A stretch of 49,161 nt of DNA from an uncultured Fibrobacter sp. (GTDB lineage: Bacteria; Fibrobacterota; Fibrobacteria; Fibrobacterales; Fibrobacteraceae). Location: assembly GCF_947305105.1 (NCBI RefSeq), contig NZ_CAMZCS010000026.1, positions 1-49,161 of the forward strand, read 5' to 3'. Position numbers and translations under genes: made by a program. A model generated the notes under the pieces. The model was not told the DNA's origin. It worked only from the letters and a program-made list of their open reading frames with translations, and ran no database searches. Shown here piece by piece: positions 39,914 through 46,873 of this stretch; within the stretch, counting starts at the first letter, position 1, and each line of letters begins with the position of its first letter.

Positions 39914-40891
39914 CTACTTCTCGTTCGCCAAGTAAGCGCGCCAAGTTGTCGCAAGCAACGTTTCCAAATCGCTGTACTGCGCCTTCCAGCCAAGAACTTC
40001 GTGAGCCTTCTTGGGGTTGGCCACGAGTGTCGCAGGGTCGCCCGGGCGGCGTTCCACAATGCGGTACGGGCACTTGCGACCGCTCACCTTCTCTGCCATG
40101 TGGATCACGTCGAGCACGGAACTCCCCTGCTGCACGCCGAGGTTTACAATCAAGCTCTTGTTGTTCTTCTGCAAGTAATCGAACGCCATCCCGTGACCGA
40201 TTGCAAGGTCGTTCACGTGGATATAATCGCGCACGCCCGTGCCATCGGGCGTATCGTAGTCGTTACCGAACACGAGCAGTTCCTTGCGCTTGCCGAGCAA
40301 GGCTTCCATCACCACCGGAATCAGGTTCGCCGGGTTCTTTTCGAGCCCGTTGATACGCCCCTTCACGTCGTAGCCAGCGGCATTGAAATAGCGCAAGGCA
40401 GCGAACTTAATACCACGCAGCTGGTCGTACCACTTGAGGAACCCTTCGATAGCGAGCTTGGTGTAGCCGTAATAATTCTCAGGGTTTGTCGGGTGGTTTT
40501 CATCAACTGGCTGATACTGCGGGGACCCGTAAGTCGCAGCAGAACTCGAGAACACAAAATACTTGACTCCAGCAGCAGATGCCGCGTTCAGGATATTGAT
40601 GGACCCTGTGATATTGTTGACGCTGTACTTTTCGGGATTGAGCATCGATTCGCCCGCAGCCTTGAAAGCGGCCAAGTGGACCAATCCTTCCGGCTTGAAG
40701 TCTTTGAGGAATTTTTCAATCTCGTCGGGATGGAGAATGTCGCCCTTCACAAAGCCCGCTTCCGGGAAAAGGTTCTGTTCCAAGCCACTCGAAAGATTGT
40801 CAAACACACAAACTTCATGACCACGGTCCAAAAGTTCACGCACCGTATGCGAACCAATATACCCAGCACCACCAATAACAGCAATTTTCAT
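39914..40891 (-). CDS. galE: UDP-glucose 4-epimerase
   Basis: A 325-residue cytoplasmic short-chain dehydrogenase-type enzyme that interconverts UDP-glucose and UDP-galactose. The NAD-binding motif is VIGGAGYIGSH; the catalytic set is Ser in FSSSAATYG and Tyr/Lys in YYGYTKLAIE; GTGVRDYIHVNDLAIGH and RRPGDPATLVANPKKAHEVLGW are typical GalE segments. Length is normal (about 330). AGAGGA precedes ATG 40891. It is the nearest gene downstream of the flavodoxin-cystatin lipoprotein (21 bp) and could be cotranscribed. Its stop faces the upstream membrane gene; a 5-bp stem-loop at 39902-39915 lies exactly between the two stops. Confidence 0.95.
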   Translation of the reverse strand: MKIAVIGGAGYIGSHTVRELLDRGHEVCVFDNLSSGLEQNLFPEAGFVKGDILHPDEIEKFLKDFKPEGLVHLAAFKAAGESMLNPEKYSVNNITGSINILNAASAAGVKYFVFSSSAATYGSPQYQPVDENHPTNPENYYGYTKLAIEGFLKWYDQLRGIKFAALRYFNAAGYDVKGRINGLEKNPANLIPVVMEALLGKRKELLVFGNDYDTPDGTGVRDYIHVNDLAIGHGMAFDYLQKNNKSLIVNLGVQQGSSVLDVIHMAEKVSGRKCPYRIVERRPGDPATLVANPKKAHEVLGWKAQYSDLETLLATTWRAYLANEK

Positions 40892-40912
40892 AACAAAGTC
40901 CTCTTTATAAAT

Positions 40913-41809
40913 CTACTTTTCCACCGAAATCAATTCGGGGTTTCCGCGTCCGGGGAGCGGACGGAATATTTTTACGTTAGCCTGCACCGCAGGGCCACCG
41001 AAAGCCTTCATTTCGCAGACGAAAAGGAAATTCGTCCCCGCCACCACCTGCGTAGAAACGCTCAGCGGTTTCAAGCCCAAGTAGGCATAATCCTTTGTCG
41101 CCTCGGCAAACACGGCGGAATCTTCGGCCACAAGCGGGCGCTGCTCGGAGTAGCCGCCCATGAGCATTTCGTCGGTCTTGCCCGATGCAAGGTCTGCAAA
41201 GAACGACTCGACTTCGGCCTTCGCCTTTTCGATACCGCCTTCGGCATTGATGCGCTTGTTGGTGATTCCGTAAGCAAGCGTCACGTTGGCCTGCGGTTCA
41301 AGTTCCTTGAGTTCTGCGGCACTCGCCTTGCGACCACCGCTGCCAAAAGTACAGAACGGGACAACCACCTTACCGCTCAAATCATTGGAATCGAGGAAGG
41401 TGTATATCGGCGGAGTGAACGAGCCGAACATGATAGGATAACCCAAGAAAACCGTATCGTACTGGGCAAGGTCAATTTTTGCATTCACGAGAGCAGGCCA
41501 TTGCTTGGATTGGCGCTGCGCACCTACCTTGGCAATCGTGCTGTCGTAAGTAGACGGGTAAGGCTCCACAAGTTTGAGTTCGATAACATCGGCATTCCTC
41601 GCCTCTTTGAAAATGCCCGCCAGCTTTGCAGTCGAGCCCGTCTGCGAGAAGAACACCACCACCGACTTTGCAGAGGCTATCGGTTCTTGCGCCTCAGGCA
41701 ATGCTTCCGCACGCTTCTTGGACTGGTCACCCTGCCCGTCGCAGGCAGTGAACATCGTCGCGGCAGCAACCGCAGATGCAGCAATAACCCATTTCAGTTT
41801 ACAAGGCAT
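40913..41809 (-). CDS. Flavodoxin-domain lipoprotein fused to a cystatin (stefin)-like domain
   Basis: A 298-residue exported protein. Signal peptide with lipobox MFTAC (Cys23), then a linker and a flavodoxin-like domain (about 46-205): VVFFSQTGSTAKLAG is the FMN phosphate loop, and LGYPIMFGSFTPPIYTFL and PFCTFGSGG match the flavodoxin-4 type. Residues 216-298 (codons 40916-41164) look like a cystatin: GGYSEQRPL at the N-terminus, QVVAGTNF (254-261) as the QxVxG loop, then VKIFRPLPGRGNPEL, which lines up with the stefin segment KVFKSLPGQNEDL. These three regions form the wedge that blocks papain-like cysteine proteases. The ATG at 41809 has a strong AGGAGG upstream. An extracytoplasmic flavodoxin is itself unusual. 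Inhibitory activity is inferred. Confidence 0.88.
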   Translation of the reverse strand: MPCKLKWVIAASAVAAATMFTACDGQGDQSKKRAEALPEAQEPIASAKSVVVFFSQTGSTAKLAGIFKEARNADVIELKLVEPYPSTYDSTIAKVGAQRQSKQWPALVNAKIDLAQYDTVFLGYPIMFGSFTPPIYTFLDSNDLSGKVVVPFCTFGSGGRKASAAELKELEPQANVTLAYGITNKRINAEGGIEKAKAEVESFFADLASGKTDEMLMGGYSEQRPLVAEDSAVFAEATKDYAYLGLKPLSVSTQVVAGTNFLFVCEMKAFGGPAVQANVKIFRPLPGRGNPELISVEK

Positions 41810-41869
41810 AACAACCTCCTGTAATATTTCCATCTAAAAGATAGCCATACTTGCCATGGCAAGTCCAGC

Positions 41870-42574
41870 CTACATCAAGGAATTCACTTCTTCTGCCGTC
41901 AAGAAGCGCCACCCCCCATTACCCAGCGTATCATCTAGAGCCACAGGACCAATGGATTCGCGTTTAAGTGTTTCCACATGGTTCCCGACAGCAGCAAACA
42001 TGCGGCGCACCTGATGGTACAACCCTTCACCAATACTCACGACGACAGAATCCCCATCGCGTTCAATCGCACGGGCAACAACCTCGCGGCGTTCCCCCTT
42101 GAGCATCACGCCCTTCAGGAGTTCCGCTTCTTGTTCTGCCGTAAACGGGCGAGCAAGCGTCACGCGGTATTTCTTCAAGAATCCCTTCTTGGGGCTTTCG
42201 ACCCTATGGATAAAATCGCCCTGGTTCGAGAGCAGCAACAATCCGGTAGAATCCGCATCCAGGCGGCCCACCGTCTGGATACCCATTGCCGTAAAACGGT
42301 CGGGCACAAGTTCAAAGACCGAGCGGTGGTCACGGGCGTTATGGCTACATTCCACATCGAGCGGTTTATCGAGCATCACGTACAACTTTTCTTCTGTCGT
42401 CACTTCTTCGCCATTCACGGTAATGCAAGCGGGCCTTTCCGCAAACTCCATGAACGGGTCTTCTACAACCTGGCCGTCCAATTCCACGAGCCCCATGCGC
42501 ACAAGCGCACGCGCTTCTTTGCGGGAACCGAAACCAATCGACGAGAGCAGGCGATCCAAAGTCAAAGCAGGCAT
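41870..42574 (-). CDS. rsuA: 16S rRNA pseudouridine synthase, RsuA type
   Basis: A 234-residue cytoplasmic enzyme that modifies a uridine of 16S rRNA (position 516 in E. coli). The N-terminal S4 RNA-binding domain is LDRLLSSIGFGSRKEARAL; the catalytic loop is TVGRLDADSTGLLLLSNQGD with nucleophile Asp106; the C-terminal GLYHQVRRMFAAVGNHV segment is nearly identical to that of RsuA, which separates it from RluB/E/F. It starts by a TAATG overlap with the DUF2953-like gene and is the last gene of the seven-gene run. Confidence 0.93.
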   Translation of the reverse strand: MPALTLDRLLSSIGFGSRKEARALVRMGLVELDGQVVEDPFMEFAERPACITVNGEEVTTEEKLYVMLDKPLDVECSHNARDHRSVFELVPDRFTAMGIQTVGRLDADSTGLLLLSNQGDFIHRVESPKKGFLKKYRVTLARPFTAEQEAELLKGVMLKGERREVVARAIERDGDSVVVSIGEGLYHQVRRMFAAVGNHVETLKRESIGPVALDDTLGNGGWRFLTAEEVNSLM

Positions 42575-43512
42575 TATTCCTCCACCATCCAGCCGACAAT
42601 CTTTTTACGGACAAAACCAAGTTCCGGCAGTTCACCCGTCTTGAGCACATGCGCACGGCGACGCCAGAACGACAAGAAAAGAACTGCAACATAAAACACG
42701 GCGGCAAACAACAGGAAAAACACACGGCAAAGGTTCGTCTTCGCATGGATCGTCCCTGCAGTACACAAATCCTTGTCGCGACACCAATCCATACGGATGT
42801 CCCACGATTCCAAATATGGGAAACCTTTCATCACGGCATTTACTGCAGCCCCGTAACCCATCGTAACATAATCCGCACGGATTCCCTCAACATAGCAGTT
42901 TTCGAACCGGATATTGAACAACTTAAAAATGATTCCAAGCAAGCTCTTCACGTAGCGAAATGCACAGCTATCCAATTCCGGCGTGAGAAGTATCGTCCAG
43001 AATTCCGCCTCTGTCAGTTTGCGCTTTTCTTTTTTCTCGGGGGCCGGTTCTGGGGCATCATGATTTGAAGCCGTTTCTACAGGTGCAGCTTTTACAGATT
43101 CTATTTTAACAGGTTCGGTCTTTACAGGTTCCGCTTCTTTCGGTTCCATCCTGGCTTGTGCCTTGATCTCCGCCAGTTTATTTTCCACAGCAGGAGGTGG
43201 AGTGGCTACGGGTGCAGCATTCTTTTCCACCTTCGGTTTAGGTGCCGTCGCGACGAATTCCGGCATAAAGGATTCGTCGTCGTCCACGATATCACTATCT
43301 AGGTCTCTGTCATTCTCATGGGCTTTCGCATCGCGTTTCCCGCGGCCCCACTTTTTCTCTCCAGACCACAGTTTCTTTTTAAAAAAGAAAAGGCGTACCT
43401 TGCCGCCATGTTCGCCAGCCTCGAATTCGGCCCTGAACCGGAATGGGAAAAACAGGGCGACCAAAACGAGGACGCAGGCAACAAGTACAAGCCAAGAGAG
43501 AAATCCGCCCAT
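42574..43512 (-). CDS. Membrane-anchored protein, DUF2953-like
   Basis: A 312-residue protein with an N-terminal TM (residues 2-22), a short RFRAEFEAGEHGGKVRLFFF beta-rich stretch, a low-complexity Lys/Glu/Pro/Val-rich linker (about 60-150) and a C-terminal region (about 155-312) with LDSCAFRYVKSLLGIIFKLF and VTMGYGAAVNAVMKGFPYL, ending in a second TM (FFLLFAAVFYVAVLFLSF). The pattern fits DUF2953, a family of unknown function. The ATG at 43512 shares one base with the MlaC-like stop (TGATG). Its position suggests an envelope role, which is inference. Confidence 0.75.
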   Translation of the reverse strand: MGGFLSWLVLVACVLVLVALFFPFRFRAEFEAGEHGGKVRLFFFKKKLWSGEKKWGRGKRDAKAHENDRDLDSDIVDDDESFMPEFVATAPKPKVEKNAAPVATPPPAVENKLAEIKAQARMEPKEAEPVKTEPVKIESVKAAPVETASNHDAPEPAPEKKEKRKLTEAEFWTILLTPELDSCAFRYVKSLLGIIFKLFNIRFENCYVEGIRADYVTMGYGAAVNAVMKGFPYLESWDIRMDWCRDKDLCTAGTIHAKTNLCRVFFLLFAAVFYVAVLFLSFWRRRAHVLKTGELPELGFVRKKIVGWMVEE

Positions 43513-44090
43513 CACTTCTCGGCTTCGTCAGCCTTCTTACTGATAATGTCAATCAGTTCGGCAAAGCTCTTGGTCTTCAAGATCTGGCTGAACTGGTCCT
43601 TGTAGTTACGGGCTGTAGAGAGGTCGTCAATGACCAGGTCCCAAGCCTTCCAGGTACCGTCCACAAGGCTCATCTTGTATTCCAGCACAGATTCCTTGCC
43701 CTTGTTCCACAGATGCGCCGTCACGCGGGCCTCGTTGGTCCCTTTCATCTTGGCCGGTTCGTATATCGTAGAATCGGCGCGGTAGAGTTCAAGGCGCTTT
43801 GCGCTGGAATTGCGGACCATGCGCTGGAATTCCGATACGAACTTATTGCGGGAGGCTTCATCCTGAGCATCCCAGTCCTTCGTCGAAAGAGATTTCTTGG
43901 CGAGCAAAGCAAAGTCGAACGAATCGTTGAGCAACGACTTGACCCTTTCGGTTTCCTTGGCACTGCGGTTCGACTTTTTGAGCAAAGTCTGGAGTTCCGC
44001 ATCCTTCTTCTTGATGACCGTAACCGGGTCGTCGGCGGCAAAAGCAACGACAGCCGCACAAGCAAGCATAATAACCAATTTCTTCAACAT
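43512..44090 (-). CDS. MlaC/Ttg2D-like periplasmic phospholipid-binding protein
   Basis: A 192-residue exported protein. Signal peptide 1-18 (MLKKLVIMLACAAVVAFA). The mature part shows the MlaC layout: NDSFDFALLAKKSLS, FVSEFQRMVRNSSAKRLELY and LVDGTWKAWDLVIDDLSTARNYKDQFSQIL. MlaC carries phospholipids between the outer and inner membranes to the MlaFEDB transporter, which is not encoded nearby. AGGAG precedes the ATG; the gene starts 1 bp after the TolC-like stop. The assignment is from sequence pattern and may cover any MlaC-type carrier. Confidence 0.88.
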   Translation of the reverse strand: MLKKLVIMLACAAVVAFAADDPVTVIKKKDAELQTLLKKSNRSAKETERVKSLLNDSFDFALLAKKSLSTKDWDAQDEASRNKFVSEFQRMVRNSSAKRLELYRADSTIYEPAKMKGTNEARVTAHLWNKGKESVLEYKMSLVDGTWKAWDLVIDDLSTARNYKDQFSQILKTKSFAELIDIISKKADEAEK

Positions 44091-44091
44091 C

Positions 44092-45498
44092 CTATTCTCC
44101 TGTTTTTTTAACCATGTACACCATATGGAAGTCCTTTAAGGACCATCCCATCTTTGCAATCAACTGGGCAAACTCCACATTGTACTTGCAAACGGCGAAA
44201 TAGTAATCCTTCTTGACCGTGGCGTTCTGGGTGTAGGCCGACGCCAGTTCGCTGGTTTTGGACTTGTCCAAATCATACTGCATCGCAGCGCCCTTCAAAA
44301 TAGACTCCGTCGCACGCAAGCTTTCTTGCAGGGCATCCATCTTTTCTTTGGCGGCAACAACCTGATAATACTGTTCTTCGGCTTTAGCAACAAGGCCGTT
44401 TACAGCATAGGCCTCCTTCAGTTGCAAGCCATGATATTCCGTACGCGACGCTTTGTACTTTTCCCAATTGTTCCAGAAGTTCAGGCGATACCGCAGTCCG
44501 ATACCGATAGCCCCCGTAAGCCTGTTGACGGCATCCTGGGCAAAGGCGTTCTTCTGCATCACGCTTCGGTTGCCGGCCCAGCTTTTCACATACTCGAACT
44601 CGCCCATGATAAAGAACTCCGGTGCAAGTTTCGCCTCGGACAAATCCATCTGCAAGCGGCGAGCCCTAAGCCCGGCAGAAAGCTGTCGCAGTTCGGGATG
44701 GTGGCGTTCGGTCATAGCGCGCACATCATCAAGACTCGGCAAAGGTTCTGTTCGCGGGAGCAAGATCGAATCCTCGGCCACGAAAACATCCCCCTCTTGC
44801 AAGCCCAGCGAGAACCGGATAGCCAGCTGGACACGCTTCATGCCAAGATCAGCCTCCGTCACGGCCTCCTTGACCGTGTGCATTTTCGCCTTGAGGTTCA
44901 AGAAATCCATCTGGGTAACGTTCGGATCGTCGTCGTCCAGCGCTTCTTCCATCTGCTCGTAAGCCTTGTCGATTTGCTGTTTTGCATCATCGGCCAGGCG
45001 CTTCATTTCGAGTGCAAGCAGGTAATTGTAGTAATACGTCTGGAATTCCACATCCTTCTGGTGGAGCTGATTTTCGATTTCGAAACTTTTCTGCTGGAGG
45101 TCGGCCTGCAGCGCCTCTTTCCCCGTACGGTACTGCCCGAGATTGAGCGGCTGCACGAACTTACCCTCGACACCCCAGAAAGGTCCCATCTTGGAAAAAT
45201 CGTACTTCTCGGCCTTCTCGACACCGAGCGTGTCGCCATTCTCGTTGAAATAGTAGTCGTTGTATTCCTTGAGGCCCGGAGCAGGGCCAACCAACATCGA
45301 AATCGTAAACGTAGGCAGAATCGCTTCCGCCTTGAGCGCATCGATCTTGTTTTTCTTGGCTTCGGTACCGTAACGCAGTTCTTCCACCTGCGGGTCAAAA
45401 GCAAGCCCTGCCTCCACAAAACGTAGGCAGTCATAGCGGACCTCGGCAGCAAAAGCGAGCCCGGCAAGCAACAGTGGTACCAGCGGACGAATAATCAC
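44092..45498 (-). CDS. TolC-family outer-membrane protein
   Basis: A 468-residue outer-membrane protein. Signal peptide 1-17, then two long helical hairpins typical of the family, e.g. LQQKSFEIENQLHQKDVEFQ and LRATESILKGAAMQYDLDKSK near the C-terminus, with MTERHHPELRQLSAGLRARR at the start of the second repeat. Length is normal. GTG start at 45498. It lies between a lytic transglycosylase and the MlaC-like gene, so it probably serves export or lipid handling, and could also partner the RND pump at 858-5070, which lacks its own channel. Confidence 0.9.
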   Translation of the reverse strand: MIIRPLVPLLLAGLAFAAEVRYDCLRFVEAGLAFDPQVEELRYGTEAKKNKIDALKAEAILPTFTISMLVGPAPGLKEYNDYYFNENGDTLGVEKAEKYDFSKMGPFWGVEGKFVQPLNLGQYRTGKEALQADLQQKSFEIENQLHQKDVEFQTYYYNYLLALEMKRLADDAKQQIDKAYEQMEEALDDDDPNVTQMDFLNLKAKMHTVKEAVTEADLGMKRVQLAIRFSLGLQEGDVFVAEDSILLPRTEPLPSLDDVRAMTERHHPELRQLSAGLRARRLQMDLSEAKLAPEFFIMGEFEYVKSWAGNRSVMQKNAFAQDAVNRLTGAIGIGLRYRLNFWNNWEKYKASRTEYHGLQLKEAYAVNGLVAKAEEQYYQVVAAKEKMDALQESLRATESILKGAAMQYDLDKSKTSELASAYTQNATVKKDYYFAVCKYNVEFAQLIAKMGWSLKDFHMVYMVKKTGE

Positions 45499-45510
45499 AA
45501 TATAAATTTA

Positions 45511-46194
45511 CTAAAAAGAAAGTCTCGCGAGATCCCAATATTTGGAAATGACCCTATCATAGTAACGGGAAGGAATCGGCTGTCCACTCGCAATCATCTT
45601 GTCCACGGCCGCATGGCCCAGATTGTACGCCATCAAAGCCGACTTCAGGTTGCCGTACTTTCCCAACAGGCGAATCAGGTAGGCCGAACCCACAGCGACA
45701 TTCACTTCTGGGCGCAACAAGTCCTCGGTAGATTCGATGATCAATCCGAACCGGGCCCCCATCAGCTGAGCAGTCTCCAGCTTAATTTGCATGAGACCCA
45801 TCGCACCCGTTTCCTTGCCGGAGCGGCCACGGCCACGCGCATTCGGGTTGCCGCGACTTTCCTGCGCCACCACGGCGAGGATCAAGAGCGGGTCGATATA
45901 GTACGACCTCGAGATTTTCCAGATTTGTTCAGCAAGCACCGTGCGGGTGCCCTGCGTCAACTTGTTCTTGGAAAGGTAGTTCAGCGCGCGGTCGATTTTC
46001 ACGTAATCAATCGTCCACTTGCCCCAAGTATCCAACTGCTCCAAATCGCTCCGCAAAGCCGATTCCTGCTCGGCCAAGTGCGCCAAGGTATTCGCCCTCG
46101 AAAACCAGCACACGCCAAAGACCACAAGCAAGGCAAATAGCCCGGCAAGAATCAGCACCATCAGCGGCGGCGATATCTGGATACTATTTTTCAC
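45511..46194 (-). CDS. Membrane-anchored lytic transglycosylase (SLT domain)
   Basis: A 227-residue protein with one N-terminal TM (residues 12-30) and an SLT domain (about 95-227) in the periplasm. Catalytic Glu112 in VAQESRGNPNA, then GAMGLMQIKLETAQ and LMAYNLGHAAV match the goose-lysozyme-like family, which cuts peptidoglycan between MurNAc and GlcNAc to give 1,6-anhydro ends. I chose a GTG start at 46194 (VKNSIQISPPLMVL), overlapping the previous gene by 11 bp, because the longer open frame is not family-like. It sits in the envelope operon between the STAS-TM and TolC-like genes. Confidence 0.87.
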   Translation of the reverse strand: MKNSIQISPPLMVLILAGLFALLVVFGVCWFSRANTLAHLAEQESALRSDLEQLDTWGKWTIDYVKIDRALNYLSKNKLTQGTRTVLAEQIWKISRSYYIDPLLILAVVAQESRGNPNARGRGRSGKETGAMGLMQIKLETAQLMGARFGLIIESTEDLLRPEVNVAVGSAYLIRLLGKYGNLKSALMAYNLGHAAVDKMIASGQPIPSRYYDRVISKYWDLARLSF

Positions 46195-46873
46195 GCCTGT
46201 CGTTCTCCAGGTATTCCAAATAGGAAACCCAGTCCTGTATAGCACCAAAAGAGCTGAGCATAGTCGTATCCTGGACAACCCCGAGCTTGCGCAGCGGGCC
46301 AATAGAAGATTCTAGTTTGTCTATTTCACGGACATAGCGGTCTTTCTGGCTCTGCAATGCGATAATCTGCGCCTGTTTGTCCACAATATCGCGCCCCTGC
46401 GAGACCACGATAAGGAACATCGTCACCGCCCAGCCGATGATGAGCAAAGCCGTCGCGATGGCGACAGAAGGGCTCAGGCGGAGCCCGGTTTTCTTGCCGT
46501 AATGGATTCCGACCTGCCACATCTGTTTCGCAATACCCGAATGCCGGTAATCGTCGCGGCTCGCGTAAATTTCGAAAATGTTGCGGTACTTCGCGAAATA
46601 CTGTTTCTGTTCCTCGTTGTCGAACAGCAGTATAAGTGCGGAACCCTGCCCGCGCACGCGGTTCAACAAATCCAGGAAGAATACGATGTACTCGTCCGTC
46701 GCGAAATGAGCATCCTGCAAGTTGAAAAAGAAGAAACAGCCGGGCCCATCGGTAAGCATCTCAATTTTTTCGCGGACAGCCGCCAGCTGGAACACGCCCA
46801 GAGAACCGGACAACTTGATTTCGACGTCCTCACCGCGGTCGTCTACGCTGATATCAATCAAATCCGCCTTCAT
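46184..46873 (-). CDS. STAS-like domain protein with TM helix and coiled coil
   Basis: A 229-residue protein. Residues 1-105 resemble a STAS domain (VEIKLSGSLGVFQLAAVREK and LLNRVRGQGSALILLF), but the usual phospho-acceptor Ser is replaced in FATDEYIVFF, so it is probably not a classical anti-sigma-factor antagonist. A TM helix lies at about 134-157 (VAIATALLIIGWAVTMFLIV). Residues 160-190 form a coiled coil and the rest is helical, presumably periplasmic. ATGA overlap with the GH57-like gene and 11-bp overlap with the transglycosylase show an operon. It might position the transglycosylase or sense envelope state; that is inference. Confidence 0.75.
   Translation of the reverse strand: MKADLIDISVDDRGEDVEIKLSGSLGVFQLAAVREKIEMLTDGPGCFFFFNLQDAHFATDEYIVFFLDLLNRVRGQGSALILLFDNEEQKQYFAKYRNIFEIYASRDDYRHSGIAKQMWQVGIHYGKKTGLRLSPSVAIATALLIIGWAVTMFLIVVSQGRDIVDKQAQIIALQSQKDRYVREIDKLESSIGPLRKLGVVQDTTMLSSFGAIQDWVSYLEYLENDRREK

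Noticed and set aside
39644-41824. A 726-codon plus-strand frame across galE and the flavodoxin gene
   Set aside because: It runs antisense to two genes with clear catalytic motifs and crosses the intergenic boundary; no protein family pattern.
46195-46302. N-terminal extension of the lytic transglycosylase
   Set aside because: It lies inside the STAS-like gene in another frame, and the GTG at 46194 gives a normal TM anchor.
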